Shown: positions 36,533 to 45,933, numbered from the stretch's first letter. The stretch: DNA of 64,000 nucleotides from Bacteroidota bacterium (GCA_016714535.1 JADKDR010000014.1:1-64000); one strand, 5' to 3'. Program-made: numbers and translations. Notes: generated by a model not told the origin, from the sequence alone.

Positions 36533-37777
36533 TTAAAATAGATTTCTCACTTTTATCGTATTGCTAACAGTTTTTAACTCACTAATAAGTTTAGGCGATG
36601 TTTTCTTGTCCACATCAAGTACCACATAGCCCACGTTATTATTTGTTTTGAGATATTGACCAAGTATATTAACCTTTAACGATGACAGTATACCATTTAT
36701 ATCTCTTAACACACCTGGCACATTGCGATGTATATGCAACAAGCGGTGTGTCCCCTGCATTAATGGTAAACTTAATTCGGGTATAGTCAGCGACCCCATA
36801 CTACTGCCACTGTCCATAAAATCTACCAGTTTCATAGCCACATCTTCGCCTATATTAAATTGCGCTTCTTCGGTGCTCCCTCCTATATGAGGGGTTAATA
36901 TAACATTGGGCAATTGTTGCAAGGGACTGCTAAATTTTTCATTGTTACTTTCGGGTTCATAAGGGAACACATCAGTAGCATATCCTCCCAACCTGCCCGA
37001 TTGCAAAGCCTTTGCTACCGCTTCTAAATCGGCAACATCGCCCCGTGCATTATTAATTAATTTAGCACCTTGTTTCATTTGTTTAATGGATGATGCATCA
37101 ATTAGATTTTTGGTTGATGGTAACGAGGGCACATGCAGCGTTACTACATCGCTGGCAGCAAGCAACTCGCTAAGCGATTTGCATGCATGCGCGTTGCCCA
37201 ATACCATACGTGGTACCACATCATAAAACAATACACGCATGCCAACCGCTTCGGCCAATATGGATACTTGCGAACCGATATGTCCATAACCGATTATCCC
37301 CAGCGTTTTTCCGCGTATTTCAAAACTGTTTTTACTTTCTTTATTCCATACACCCTGATGTAGTTGTGCATTTTTTTCAATAGCCCTGCGCATCAGCATA
37401 ATTGCTTCTGCTATGGTAAGTTCTGCTACCGAACGGGTGTTGCTGTATGGCGAATTGAATAAGGATACGCCCTTGTTGGTGGCAGCATTCATGTCAACCT
37501 GATTTGTGCCTATGCAAAAGGCTCCAACCGCAATTAGTGAGTTTGCTTTTTCGAAAAACGCTTTACTCAATTTTGTTTTTGAGCGAATTCCGACAATATG
37601 AAAATGCACCGCTGCTTGTAATAACTCAGCTTCGTTCATGGCTCCTTTATGCGACTCGATGTTGGTATAACCGTTTCGCTTAAATACTTCTATGGCCGAT
37701 TGATGTACATTTTCGGCAAGCAGAATTTTAATTTTTTCTTTTGGAAAGGAGGTAGCGGATTTGATTTTTTTAACCAT
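36533..37777 (-). CDS. serA: D-3-phosphoglycerate dehydrogenase
   Basis: At 414 residues it has the length of the E. coli-type SerA with one C-terminal ACT domain. NAD-binding GYGHIGSQ (~165), catalytic Arg in NNARGD, Glu in DVFPYEP and His in TPHIGGST are all present, and the ACT domain covers ~345–414. It oxidises 3-phosphoglycerate in the first step of serine synthesis in the cytoplasm. ACT domains of this type give serine feedback inhibition. No serB/serC lies next to it. Confidence 0.95.
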   Translation of the reverse strand: MVKKIKSATSFPKEKIKILLAENVHQSAIEVFKRNGYTNIESHKGAMNEAELLQAAVHFHIVGIRSKTKLSKAFFEKANSLIAVGAFCIGTNQVDMNAATNKGVSLFNSPYSNTRSVAELTIAEAIMLMRRAIEKNAQLHQGVWNKESKNSFEIRGKTLGIIGYGHIGSQVSILAEAVGMRVLFYDVVPRMVLGNAHACKSLSELLAASDVVTLHVPSLPSTKNLIDASSIKQMKQGAKLINNARGDVADLEAVAKALQSGRLGGYATDVFPYEPESNNEKFSSPLQQLPNVILTPHIGGSTEEAQFNIGEDVAMKLVDFMDSGSSMGSLTIPELSLPLMQGTHRLLHIHRNVPGVLRDINGILSSLKVNILGQYLKTNNNVGYVVLDVDKKTSPKLISELKTVSNTIKVRNLF

Positions 37778-37805
37778 AAAAATTTTGGTTGCCTCTTTAA
37801 GGCTT

Positions 37806-38504
37806 TTATTTCATTCGACCGGCAACCATGTTCCAGTTCATCGTATTCCACCATGCTGTAATATAGTCGGCCCTTTTGTTTTGATACTTAAGATAATAGG
37901 CATGTTCCCATACATCAAGACACATAAGTGGTTTGCCTTTTACTTCGGCAATGTCCATCAACGGATTGTCCTGATTTGGGGTTGAACATATTAACAGGCT
38001 ATTGCCAGCGTCTACCAACCATGCCCAACCACTGCCAAACCGCTTCAATGCGGCTTCAGTAAATTGCTTTTTCATTTCGTCTACATTTCCAAAAGAGGCA
38101 TTTATGGCATCGGAAAGTTTAGAGGGAATGTTTTTTTCGGTTGTTGGTGTCATTAATTCCCAAAACATGGTATGATTGTAATGACCACCGCCATTGTTAC
38201 GTACTGCTGGTTTATACTTCGACACATGGGCCAATAACTCTTCGATACTTGCCGAATTTATATTTTCGTCTTTAATGGCTGCATTCAATTTGTCAACATA
38301 TGCCTGATGATGTTTGCCGTGATGGATTTGCATGGTGAGTGCATCTATGTATGGCTCAAGGGCATCATATTTATAAGGAAGCGGAGCAAGTGAAAAAGTT
38401 AGCGGTTCGGAATTCGCAGCAAATACACCTGAATTTATCAGTGGCAATGCGGTAGCAGCAAATGCAGTTTGCTTTATAAAGGTTCTTCGGGATTGCTTTT
38501 TCAT
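37806..38504 (-). CDS. Fe/Mn superoxide dismutase with Tat signal peptide
   Basis: The protein starts with a twin-arginine signal (SRRTFIKQTAFAATALPLI…) and a mature domain from ~30. Metal ligands are in MQIHHGKHH (His61), YNHTMFWE, and DVWEHAYYLKYQN (Asp and His). SODs of this family are usually cytoplasmic. The Tat signal predicts export of the folded, metal-loaded enzyme to the periplasm. Fe or Mn preference cannot be read with certainty. It lies 28 bp downstream of nothing on its strand and is divergent from the hydrolase at 38663. Confidence 0.93.
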   Translation of the reverse strand: MKKQSRRTFIKQTAFAATALPLINSGVFAANSEPLTFSLAPLPYKYDALEPYIDALTMQIHHGKHHQAYVDKLNAAIKDENINSASIEELLAHVSKYKPAVRNNGGGHYNHTMFWELMTPTTEKNIPSKLSDAINASFGNVDEMKKQFTEAALKRFGSGWAWLVDAGNSLLICSTPNQDNPLMDIAEVKGKPLMCLDVWEHAYYLKYQNKRADYITAWWNTMNWNMVAGRMK

Positions 38505-38616
38505 AACAAATTATTTTCTGTAAAAGTAGATGATTTTCTTTCACACAAGGTGGTAGTTGTGCAGAGAATATTTTTTGTTCATGCATAATTCAAGCATAAA
38601 GCGCTTATGCGCAGTC

Positions 38617-38644
38617 TTGTGTAACAAACATTCTTCTACCTTTG
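38617..38644 (+). promoter_or_regulatory. Promoter of the alpha/beta hydrolase gene
   Basis: TTG (38617–38619), 17 bp, TACCTTTG (38637–38644): an exact TAnnTTTG. The TTG codon at 38642 lies in the -7 box and so cannot be the start. An inverted repeat GCATAA…TTATGC (38594–38610) lies just upstream between the divergent genes. Confidence 0.7.
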
Positions 38645-38662
38645 TATGATATTGATGATGCG

Positions 38663-39448
38663 GTGGCAAAAATAATTTTCATATTAATTATTCTATACGG
38701 ACTGGTATTGCTTGCGGCATATATCTTTCAGGAGCGGTTGTTGTTTTACCCTTCGAAGCTTCCTTCCGATTATGAATTTAATGCAGGCCCCAATGCTGAA
38801 GAGTTATTTCTTGAAACGAGCGATAACGAGCGTATTAATGCTTTGCATATCAATAAGGGTTCAAAAAAAATTATTTTATATTTTCATGGCAATGCCGGTG
38901 TTATGGATAGTTGGCAATTAACCTATGATAATTTTAAAAATACAGGATACGGGTTGCTTATTATAGACTATCGCGGTTATGGCAAAAGTACAGGCACTCC
39001 ATCCGAAAAGGGCCTCTATGCTGATGCGCAGGCAGCTTACAATTACTTGTTGCAACAAGGTTTTGATAGTGATTCTATCATTATTTATGGACGCTCACTT
39101 GGCAGTGGTGTGGCCTGTCATCTAATGGCAATGCATAACAAAGGCCGCTTAATTCTCGAAACTCCGTATACCTCTATCATGGATATTGCCAAGAAAAACT
39201 ATCCATACTTTATTCCTCAATTTACCTTGCGCAATCGATTTTCATGCATCCGGTATATGAAACATATAAGGGTACCGTTACTTTTAGTTCATGGCACTCA
39301 GGATGAGGTTGTTCCTTATCATCACGTCACCACCCTGCATGGGCTTTACTTAGGTCCCAAGACCCTCATAACTATATCCAACGGGGCTCATAATAACCTT
39401 CGCGAATTTGATGCTTATACCAATGCATTGATTGCGTTTTTAAGATAA
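38663..39448 (+). CDS. Membrane-anchored alpha/beta hydrolase (Bem46/ABHD13-like)
   Basis: GTG at 38663 is chosen because the promoter -7 box excludes the upstream TTG. An N-terminal membrane helix (~residues 4–22) precedes an alpha/beta hydrolase fold: HGNAGVMDSW (oxyanion loop), nucleophile elbow GRSLGSG (Ser), Asp in HGTQDEVVPY, and catalytic His in SNGAHNNL. The family includes serine hydrolases of unknown physiological substrate. The active site is complete. Confidence 0.85.
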   Translation: MAKIIFILIILYGLVLLAAYIFQERLLFYPSKLPSDYEFNAGPNAEELFLETSDNERINALHINKGSKKIILYFHGNAGVMDSWQLTYDNFKNTGYGLLIIDYRGYGKSTGTPSEKGLYADAQAAYNYLLQQGFDSDSIIIYGRSLGSGVACHLMAMHNKGRLILETPYTSIMDIAKKNYPYFIPQFTLRNRFSCIRYMKHIRVPLLLVHGTQDEVVPYHHVTTLHGLYLGPKTLITISNGAHNNLREFDAYTNALIAFLR

Positions 39449-39496
39449 TAGGTGTCTTGTGGTATCAACTGGACAGAAATTTTTAGGAAAATTACC

Positions 39497-39504
39497 TATG
39501 TTTG
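39497..39504 (+). promoter_or_regulatory. Probable -7 box of the tRNA gene
   Basis: TATGTTTG matches TAnnTTTG 14 bp before the mature tRNA start. No good -33 TTG is seen. Confidence 0.45.
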
Positions 39505-39517
39505 TACGCTCATATTT

Positions 39518-39589
39518 GGTCTCATAGTTCAACGGATAGAATAGGAGTTTCCTAAACTCTAGATCTGGGTTCGATTCCCGGTGAGACTA
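39518..39589 (+). tRNA. tRNA-Arg (anticodon CCT)
   Basis: A full cloverleaf can be drawn. Acceptor GGTCTCA / TGAGACT (one G·U at the end), D arm, anticodon stem GGAGT / ACTCT with loop TTCCTAA (anticodon CCT at 39551–39553), and T arm CTGGG TTCGATT CCCGG. Discriminator is A; CCA is not encoded. It reads AGG codons. Its last three bases overlap the stop codon of the opposite-strand glycosyltransferase gene. Confidence 0.95.
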
Positions 39590-40591
39590 CAAAATTTTTT
39601 CTCCTGCTTTTACTTTTCCTATTGGCAATTGCCTGTATTTTCTATTTGCCCATTGTTGTGCTATGTATTCCTGCTCCGGTTGATTTGGGGTAGGTATAAA
39701 AAGGCATTCACAATCAAACTGCAAGGCATCCATCACCGTACTATAGCCACTGCGGCTTATCAATGTTTTGGTGTGAGCCAGCCAATGTTGTAATTGCTCA
39801 GTTGTAGCAAAGTCTACCACGGTAACTCGATGGTTGGTTAGGTTTTTTATCATGCTTTTGTTACTGCTCCGTATTAAAATTCCATTGCAATCGCTTTCAT
39901 TTAATTGCTCAATCATTTCGTTTTCAAACTCGGTGCGGTAATTCTCAGGGCCCGTTATCAGGACTAATACATCAATGGTTTTTTCTGCACCTGATGTATA
40001 CCTAAACCGGCTTAAGTAGCCCACTGGCACGATGTCAATATTAATAAACTCGTTCTTCACCAGTTCTGGGATCAGGTTATTATTGATATCGGGCACAGGA
40101 ACCCGGCATTCATCAAATTTATTGATTAAGCCGGCAAGGATTTTCCTTGCCGGAGTAGTAAATATTTTTTTCCATCCTTTAAAAACAAAGGACAATTGAT
40201 GTGTGATTAATAAACTTTTACTATGTGGATGGTAAACTCCATAACGATTGTCGGAAATGATTATATCGGGTTTTAGTGTATTCACAATTTCGCAGGTAGC
40301 CTTATGTTCGGACTTTATTGCTTTTTTTAGATACAGCAAATGGTATAAAAAGCGAACCCAAAACCAATTGAGATGATAGATTACACGATAAGAAGGTAGT
40401 TGAAAACAGCGCAATTGCGGAAATTCTTTTTTAAGAAAATCTAATGCATCACCATCACTGGCAATTATCACTTCGTTTCCTGCCTCTATATGTTGCTTAA
40501 TAATAGGCACACAGCGGGCTGCATGGCCAAGGCCCCAGTTTAATGGTGCAATCAATACTTTCTGTGTCGCTATGGAATTTTCAACATTCAA
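39587..40591 (-). CDS. Glycosyltransferase family 28-like (MurG-like fold)
   Basis: The 334-residue protein has a GT-B fold. The N-terminal motif APLNWGLGHAARC resembles the glycine-rich loop of MurG/GT28 enzymes. The C-terminal domain has VVDFATTEQLQHWLAHTKTLISRSGYSTVMDAL and a sugar-nucleotide site (IPTPNQPEQEYIAQQ). Donor and acceptor are unknown; it is not MurG, which lies with other cell-wall genes in most genomes. The TAG stop overlaps the 3' end of the converging tRNA-Arg gene, leaving no room for a terminator between them. Confidence 0.85.
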   Translation of the reverse strand: MNVENSIATQKVLIAPLNWGLGHAARCVPIIKQHIEAGNEVIIASDGDALDFLKKEFPQLRCFQLPSYRVIYHLNWFWVRFLYHLLYLKKAIKSEHKATCEIVNTLKPDIIISDNRYGVYHPHSKSLLITHQLSFVFKGWKKIFTTPARKILAGLINKFDECRVPVPDINNNLIPELVKNEFINIDIVPVGYLSRFRYTSGAEKTIDVLVLITGPENYRTEFENEMIEQLNESDCNGILIRSSNKSMIKNLTNHRVTVVDFATTEQLQHWLAHTKTLISRSGYSTVMDALQFDCECLFIPTPNQPEQEYIAQQWANRKYRQLPIGKVKAGEKIL

Positions 40592-40754
40592 ATTCTAATT
40601 GAGTTGATAAAAAACAAAGATACTCGATTTTAACAAGAAACAGTCTTTAAATGCTGCAACCCATATGCAATCATCATTTCTAAGACAGAGGCGCCACTAT
40701 TCAAGCAAAATTATGCGTACGATATAATCTATGTGAGTATGTAAACTAAAACCC

Positions 40755-40762
40755 TATATTTG
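40755..40762 (+). promoter_or_regulatory. -7 box of the lipid A operon
   Basis: TATATTTG matches TAnnTTTG, 21 bp before the lpxC/fabZ start codon. A -33 TTG is not clear. Confidence 0.5.
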
Positions 40763-40782
40763 CCCATGTAAAAAATTCCTCA

Positions 40783-42231
40783 ATGCAATTGACAGAAGTG
40801 GAGACAGTGCCTGTTGCGGCTATGCCGCAGCAACTAAAATCAAACATGCAAACTACAATACAAACGGCCGTTTCGGTAGAAGGAGTGGGATTGCATACCG
40901 GTCAAAAATCGACCATTACCATATTACCGGGAGCTGAAAATTCAGGATTTCGTTTTCGAAGAATTGACCTCCAAGGTAACCCAGAAGTTATTGCTGACTG
41001 CGATCTTGTTAGCGATACAGCCCGTGGTACAACCATCACGCAAAACGGAGTAAGTGTAAATACAACTGAACACCTGCTTGCTGCGCTAGCCGGAATGGAA
41101 ATTGATAATGCCCTGATAGAAATATCTGGCCCCGAAATTCCAATTATGGATGGCAGTTCGCGTGCATTTGTAGAAGCAATAAAACGTGCCGGTGTGCAGC
41201 AGCAAAAAGCTGAACGTAAGTATTATGTGCTTGACGAAAACATCACCTACGAAGACCCATCGCGCAAAGTAGAAATGCTTGCAGTACCAAGCGAAGAGTT
41301 TCGTGTTACCGTTATGGTTGACTATAACAGCGATGTATTGGGAACACAGCACGCTCAGATACACTCAATGAATCAGTTTGAAAGCGAAATATCAGCTTGC
41401 CGCACATTTGTTTTTTTACACGAGATTATGCCCCTCTTAAAAAAGAATTTGATTAAAGGGGGAGATATAAGTAATGCAATTGTATTGGTTGACCAGCCTA
41501 TTCCGGATAGTGAAATTGCTGAACTTCAAAAAATATTTAATAAACCCGATATCAAAGTTGAAGGCAAAGGAGTGCTCAATCACATTCAGTTGCATTTTAG
41601 CAACGAGCCTGCACGTCATAAGTTGTTAGATATTGTTGGAGATTTTGCAACCATAGGCGTACCGCTCAAAGCGCACATACTTGCCGCCCGCCCAGGGCAC
41701 AAAGCGAATATAGAGTTTGCGCAAAAAATTAAATCAATGATTAAGAGCAAGCGTCTTAAGTCAGTAGTTCCTAAATTTGATTTAAATAAGCCACCTGTTT
41801 TCGACATCAATCGCATTGCCTCTTACCTTCCACATCGTTTTCCATTTTTATTAATTGATAAAATAATTGAGCTAAGCGAAACCAAAGTGGTTGGAGTAAA
41901 AAATGTAACCATGAACGAATGGTTTTTCGAAGGCCATTTTCCTAATAACCCTGTAATGCCAGGAGTGATACAAATAGAAGCGATGGCACAAACTGGAGGT
42001 ATACTTGCTCTGAATTCAGTACCCGATCCCAGTAATTATTGGACTTATTTTATGAAAATAGAATATGCCAAGTTTAAGAATAAAGTATTACCAGGCGACA
42101 CCCTTGTGTTTGACCTTGAATTGGTACAGCCCATACGCAGAGGCATCGTGCTTATGCGTGGTGTGGCTTATGCTGGCGACAAAGTAGCTCTTGAAGCGGA
42201 GATGATGGCCCAAATAATTAAAAAGAGCTAA
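40783..42231 (+). CDS. lpxC/fabZ: Bifunctional UDP-3-O-acyl-GlcNAc deacetylase / 3-hydroxyacyl-ACP dehydratase
   Basis: This is the Bacteroidota fusion. The LpxC part (~25–325) has GVGLHTG, the zinc ligand in TTEHLLAAL, MDGSS, and the HKLLDIVGDFATIG ligand motif. The FabZ part (~345–482) has LPHRFPFLLIDKI and the catalytic EGHFPNNPVMPGVIQIEAMAQ (His and Glu). It performs the committed zinc-dependent step of lipid A synthesis and dehydrates 3-hydroxyacyl-ACP, so one polypeptide sits at the branch between lipid A and phospholipid. The ATG at 40783 is used; a later ATG at 40846 would remove 21 poorly conserved residues. lpxA follows after 12 bp. Confidence 0.96.
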   Translation: MQLTEVETVPVAAMPQQLKSNMQTTIQTAVSVEGVGLHTGQKSTITILPGAENSGFRFRRIDLQGNPEVIADCDLVSDTARGTTITQNGVSVNTTEHLLAALAGMEIDNALIEISGPEIPIMDGSSRAFVEAIKRAGVQQQKAERKYYVLDENITYEDPSRKVEMLAVPSEEFRVTVMVDYNSDVLGTQHAQIHSMNQFESEISACRTFVFLHEIMPLLKKNLIKGGDISNAIVLVDQPIPDSEIAELQKIFNKPDIKVEGKGVLNHIQLHFSNEPARHKLLDIVGDFATIGVPLKAHILAARPGHKANIEFAQKIKSMIKSKRLKSVVPKFDLNKPPVFDINRIASYLPHRFPFLLIDKIIELSETKVVGVKNVTMNEWFFEGHFPNNPVMPGVIQIEAMAQTGGILALNSVPDPSNYWTYFMKIEYAKFKNKVLPGDTLVFDLELVQPIRRGIVLMRGVAYAGDKVALEAEMMAQIIKKS

Positions 42232-42243
42232 GCATATTTTTTT

Positions 42244-43044
42244 ATGGCTAACTCCATTTCTAACCTTGCAGTAATAAACCCAAATGCACGCATTGGCAAT
42301 GATGTTACCATAGGCCCTTTTTGCGTGATACACGGTGATGTAGAAATTGGAGATGGATGCGAATTGCACAATAACGTTACCATTTATGATGGTGCCCGTA
42401 TTGGTAAGCATTGCAAATTGTTTCCGGGTTCTGTAATTTCTGCTGTGCCTCAGGATTTAAAATTTGAAAATGAAGTTACCATTGCTCAAATTGGAGACCA
42501 TACAACCATACGCGAGTGTGTAACTATAAACCGTGGCACCAAGGCGTTGGGCAAAACCGTTGTAGGCAGCAATAATTTACTTATGGCTTATGTACATGTT
42601 GCTCACGATTGTATAGTAGGTAATCATTGCATACTTGCCAACCTGGTTACCCTTGCCGGACACATAACCATTGATGATTATGCAATCATTGGTGGCATTA
42701 GTGCTGTACATCAGTTTGTTCATATTGGTTCGCATGTAATGATTAGTGGAGGATCTTTAGTGCGCAAAGATGTACCACCTTATACCATGAGCGCCCATGA
42801 GCCACTTTCTTACATTGGAATAAACGCTGTTGGATTGCGCAGACGCGGATATACCAACGATGACATTACCTCTATTCACAACATCTATCGCATTGTGTTT
42901 GAAGAAAAGCATACATCAAAAAAAGCGATTGAACTTATCAATACGAATTTGCCTGAAAGCAAGTTTCGCTCCGAAATCGTAAAATTTATTTCCGATTCGC
43001 AACGTGGCATTATGAAAGGTTATGCAGGCGAGGATAACGACTAA
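42244..43044 (+). CDS. lpxA: Acyl-[ACP]–UDP-N-acetylglucosamine O-acyltransferase
   Basis: The 266-residue protein has the left-handed beta-helix hexapeptide repeats (IGNDVTIGPFCVIHGDVEIGDGC…) and the catalytic His in AYVHVAHDC. The C-terminal helical domain (GINAVGLRRRGYTNDDI…) is that of LpxA. It is the first acyltransferase of lipid A synthesis and is cotranscribed with lpxC/fabZ. Confidence 0.96.
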   Translation: MANSISNLAVINPNARIGNDVTIGPFCVIHGDVEIGDGCELHNNVTIYDGARIGKHCKLFPGSVISAVPQDLKFENEVTIAQIGDHTTIRECVTINRGTKALGKTVVGSNNLLMAYVHVAHDCIVGNHCILANLVTLAGHITIDDYAIIGGISAVHQFVHIGSHVMISGGSLVRKDVPPYTMSAHEPLSYIGINAVGLRRRGYTNDDITSIHNIYRIVFEEKHTSKKAIELINTNLPESKFRSEIVKFISDSQRGIMKGYAGEDND

Positions 43045-43056
43045 TAATATTTTGCC

Positions 43057-43683
43057 GTGAACAGCATTGCCCTGCAAGGAGTGGCCAAAAAATACGGAAG
43101 CCTTTTTTTATTTAAGAATGTTACCACCACCATATACCATGGCGAGCGTTGGGCTATTACCGGCATTAATGGCTGTGGAAAAAGTACCTTACTCAAGATA
43201 ATTGCCGGCCATGTGATGCCGAATAAAGGAAGTGTAACGGTTACTATAAACGATAGTACTGTGGATGCCATGCTGCAATACAATTACATGGCTTATGCTG
43301 CACCCTACCTCGAAGTGCCTGAGGATATGACTATGAAGCAACTAATAAAATTTTATTTTAAGTTTAAGAGGCTACAACCAAAGGTTGCAGACCAGGAAGC
43401 TTTTGTTGCCATTACCAACCTTGCCCAGTCACTTGATAAGCCAATTAAAAACTTCAGCTCAGGGATGAAACAGCGATTGAAGCTTGCTCTGGCATTTTTG
43501 TCTGATACGCCTTTTTTACTGCTTGATGAGCCCCTTACCAACCTCGATGCGCAGGGTTATGAATGGTATAAGATGCTGATGCAAAATTATTCTGATAACC
43601 GCACGGTAATTATTAGCTCGAACAGTGTAGCCGAAGAGATTTTTGTTTGCAATAAAACTATAAGGATTAGCGATTATCAATAA
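43057..43683 (+). CDS. ABC transporter ATP-binding protein
   Basis: A single nucleotide-binding domain of 208 residues with a GTG start (43057) 12 bp behind lpxA. Walker A GINGCGKST, signature FSSGMKQR and Walker B FLLLDEPLTNLD are intact. The switch His is replaced near SSNSVAEE. No permease gene follows, so its partner must be elsewhere. Position in the lipid A operon suggests, but does not prove, a role in envelope transport. Confidence 0.88.
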   Translation: MNSIALQGVAKKYGSLFLFKNVTTTIYHGERWAITGINGCGKSTLLKIIAGHVMPNKGSVTVTINDSTVDAMLQYNYMAYAAPYLEVPEDMTMKQLIKFYFKFKRLQPKVADQEAFVAITNLAQSLDKPIKNFSSGMKQRLKLALAFLSDTPFLLLDEPLTNLDAQGYEWYKMLMQNYSDNRTVIISSNSVAEEIFVCNKTIRISDYQ

Positions 43684-43692
43684 GCTACGTTT

Positions 43693-44964
43693 TTATATAA
43701 ACGCTAGCAGGTCTTTCCCAATATCTTTACGATAATAAATGCCATCCCAACAAAGCTGGTTGATGGTGTTGTAAGATTTTTGTAGCGCCAGCTGCAAATC
43801 TGCATCCTTAGAAGTTATTGCCAATACGCGCCCGCCATTCGTTACCAAAGTATTATCTTTTATCATTGTGCCTGCATGCATGATAACGCTTTCGCAAGAC
43901 TGGTAAACTCCCGAAATAATTTTGCCTTTTTCATAATGGCCGGGGTAGCCGCCTGCTACACACATTACGGTTACTGTATACGATGGATTGCTTTCTATTT
44001 TATAATCTTTCAAACTACTTGATGCAAATAACGCCAGCAAGTCTGATTGAATGCGCGGTACCACTACTTCGGTTTCGGGATCACCCATGCGGCAATTGTA
44101 TTCTATCACATAGGGTTTCTGGTTGCAAATCATTAATCCAAAAAATACAAAGCCGGTATAAATTATTTTTTCTTGTTTAAGTCCATTAATGGTTGGAGCA
44201 ATAATTTGCGTTTCAATTTTATTTCGCAAGCTATCAGTAATAAAAGTTACCGGAGATACTGCACCCATGCCGCCTGTGTTTAGGCCGGTATCGCTTTCGC
44301 CAATACGTTTGTAATCTTTAGCTTCGGGAAGCAGTACATAATCGCTGCCATTGGTATAGGCAAAAAATGAAACTTCAATGCCTTCTAAAAACTCTTCAAT
44401 TACAACGGTTGCACTTGCTTGTCCAAACTTTTTTTGATTAATCATCTGATCAAGCTCTTGCAGTGCCTCCTCCATCGAATCAATTATTAGTACCCCTTTT
44501 CCTGCCGCAAGGCCATCGGCCTTGAGCACAAAAGGCGCAGTAAGCGATTGCAAGAATGGTAATGCCTCATCGAAGTTTTCATTCGTAAAACTCTTGTAAC
44601 GTGCAGTAGGTATATGATGACGCTGCATAAATTGTTTGGCAAATTCTTTACTGCCTTCGAGTTGTGCGCCATATTTGGAAGGGCCAATAATTTTTATGTG
44701 GGATAAATGTGCTGCCTGGAAGTAATCGAATATGCCGTTCACCAAAGGGTCTTCGGGGCCAACAACGATCATGTTAATATTATTTTCAAGGCAAAATGTT
44801 TCGATGGCACCAAAATCATTTACTCCGATAGGTACGTTACTTCCACATTGCAAAGTGCCTGCATTGCCGGGGGCAATGTATAGTTGGGTAAGTAATTTGC
44901 TTTGTGTAATTTTTAAAGCCAACGCATGCTCGCGGCCACCACTGCCAAGAAGAAGAACGTTCAT
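43693..44964 (-). CDS. purD: Phosphoribosylamine–glycine ligase
   Basis: The 423-residue protein matches PurD: N-terminal GSGGREHAL, the ATP-grasp signature around KADGLAAGKGVLI, the metal/ATP site (EEFLEGIEVSFF … FGLMICNQKPYVIEYNCRMGDPETEVV) and a C-terminal domain. It joins glycine to phosphoribosylamine in purine synthesis. Its 3' end converges on the ABC gene with about 9 bp between them. Confidence 0.95.
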   Translation of the reverse strand: MNVLLLGSGGREHALALKITQSKLLTQLYIAPGNAGTLQCGSNVPIGVNDFGAIETFCLENNINMIVVGPEDPLVNGIFDYFQAAHLSHIKIIGPSKYGAQLEGSKEFAKQFMQRHHIPTARYKSFTNENFDEALPFLQSLTAPFVLKADGLAAGKGVLIIDSMEEALQELDQMINQKKFGQASATVVIEEFLEGIEVSFFAYTNGSDYVLLPEAKDYKRIGESDTGLNTGGMGAVSPVTFITDSLRNKIETQIIAPTINGLKQEKIIYTGFVFFGLMICNQKPYVIEYNCRMGDPETEVVVPRIQSDLLALFASSSLKDYKIESNPSYTVTVMCVAGGYPGHYEKGKIISGVYQSCESVIMHAGTMIKDNTLVTNGGRVLAITSKDADLQLALQKSYNTINQLCWDGIYYRKDIGKDLLAFI

Positions 44965-45018
44965 GTAGAAATTGAGAGTTTTAAAAAAAATTAGGAATAG
45001 TGGGATTAGTAATACCTG

Positions 45019-45933
45019 TTACAATCCAACCGGATGCCAGGTAGTTTTAATTTCTTGCAATTCCATAATGCGATATGGACTTTGCTCGTTGCGTTTGGCA
45101 AGATTTACCACACGCTTTAGGTTGCTGCATGCATTGGTTTCGATGGCTTTATACTCCTCAGCCGTTACATCACTAAACACGATTGCATTAATGTCCTTGT
45201 GTGTGGCAAAGTGCTGCATTAGTTCTTTGCGCTGACCATTTAAGATGTTGATGACTCCGCCAGGCACATCCGATGAATGAAATATTTCGGCCATAATACA
45301 GGCTGTAACGGAGTGTGTATATGATGATAGCACGATTATCGTATTGCCGCCAACTATGGCAGGTGCAATACTTTGTGCCAGACCCAATGCGCCACCCGCC
45401 TCAGGCGCAATACATGCTGTTATACCTTGTGGTTCAGGATACGAGAAATTAAAGTGTGAACTCTCAACCGGATTAACCGTGCTGAATAGTTGTATGTACT
45501 TATCGCTCCAGCCCGCATAATGTATGAAGGTGTCAATGGCAGCATGTACTTCGCTCTCGGCAGCTTGTGGTTTAATACCTTCAGCTATGAGCGAAGAAAT
45601 TATTTGTGCCTTACGTGCTTCCAACATTTCGGCAATGCGGTAAAGAATCTGACCTTTGTTGTAAGCCGAACGCTTGCCCCATTCAGGTTGCGCTTTACGA
45701 GCAACTACTACCGCATCGCGTATGTCTTTGCGCGAGGCGCGGCAAATATTTATGGAGGCATCGGCAGGCAAGGTGAAATATCGTCCCGATTCGCTACGAA
45801 TAAATTTGCCATCAACATACATCTTGTATGTTTTGTTTACGGCCAATCTGCTTGTTGTTTGCCCATTGCCATTTAGCGAAATGGCATTCTTGGAAACTCT
45901 ATTTTCTTTTGTGGCAGTCTTGGTATTTTCCAT
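45019..45933 (-). CDS. Aldehyde dehydrogenase-like protein lacking the catalytic domain
   Basis: The 304-residue protein has the ALDH NAD-binding half (YVDGKFIRSESGRYF…, RDAVVVARKAQPEWGKRSAYNKGQILYRIAEML). It keeps the GITACIAPEAGGALGLAQSIAPAIVGGN region, where enzymes have P(W/F)N. The usual catalytic Cys block and ELGGK motif are absent, and the length is 60% of a full enzyme. The ORF ends cleanly with its own C-terminus and the frame is intact, so it looks like a maintained pseudoenzyme rather than debris. Function unknown; a role as partner of a full-length ALDH is conceivable. Confidence 0.8.
   Translation of the reverse strand: MENTKTATKENRVSKNAISLNGNGQTTSRLAVNKTYKMYVDGKFIRSESGRYFTLPADASINICRASRKDIRDAVVVARKAQPEWGKRSAYNKGQILYRIAEMLEARKAQIISSLIAEGIKPQAAESEVHAAIDTFIHYAGWSDKYIQLFSTVNPVESSHFNFSYPEPQGITACIAPEAGGALGLAQSIAPAIVGGNTIIVLSSYTHSVTACIMAEIFHSSDVPGGVINILNGQRKELMQHFATHKDINAIVFSDVTAEEYKAIETNACSNLKRVVNLAKRNEQSPYRIMELQEIKTTWHPVGL

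Noticed and set aside
36533..38504. serA–SOD as a functional operon
   Set aside because: Both are on the minus strand with a short gap, but their roles are unrelated. I see no more than possible read-through.
42088..42411. Antisense ORF across the lpxC/fabZ–lpxA junction
   Set aside because: It is a shadow of two strongly conserved genes on the plus strand and has no start context.
45019..45933. Functional aldehyde dehydrogenase
   Set aside because: The catalytic cysteine block and ELGGK region are missing, so enzymatic ALDH activity cannot be claimed.
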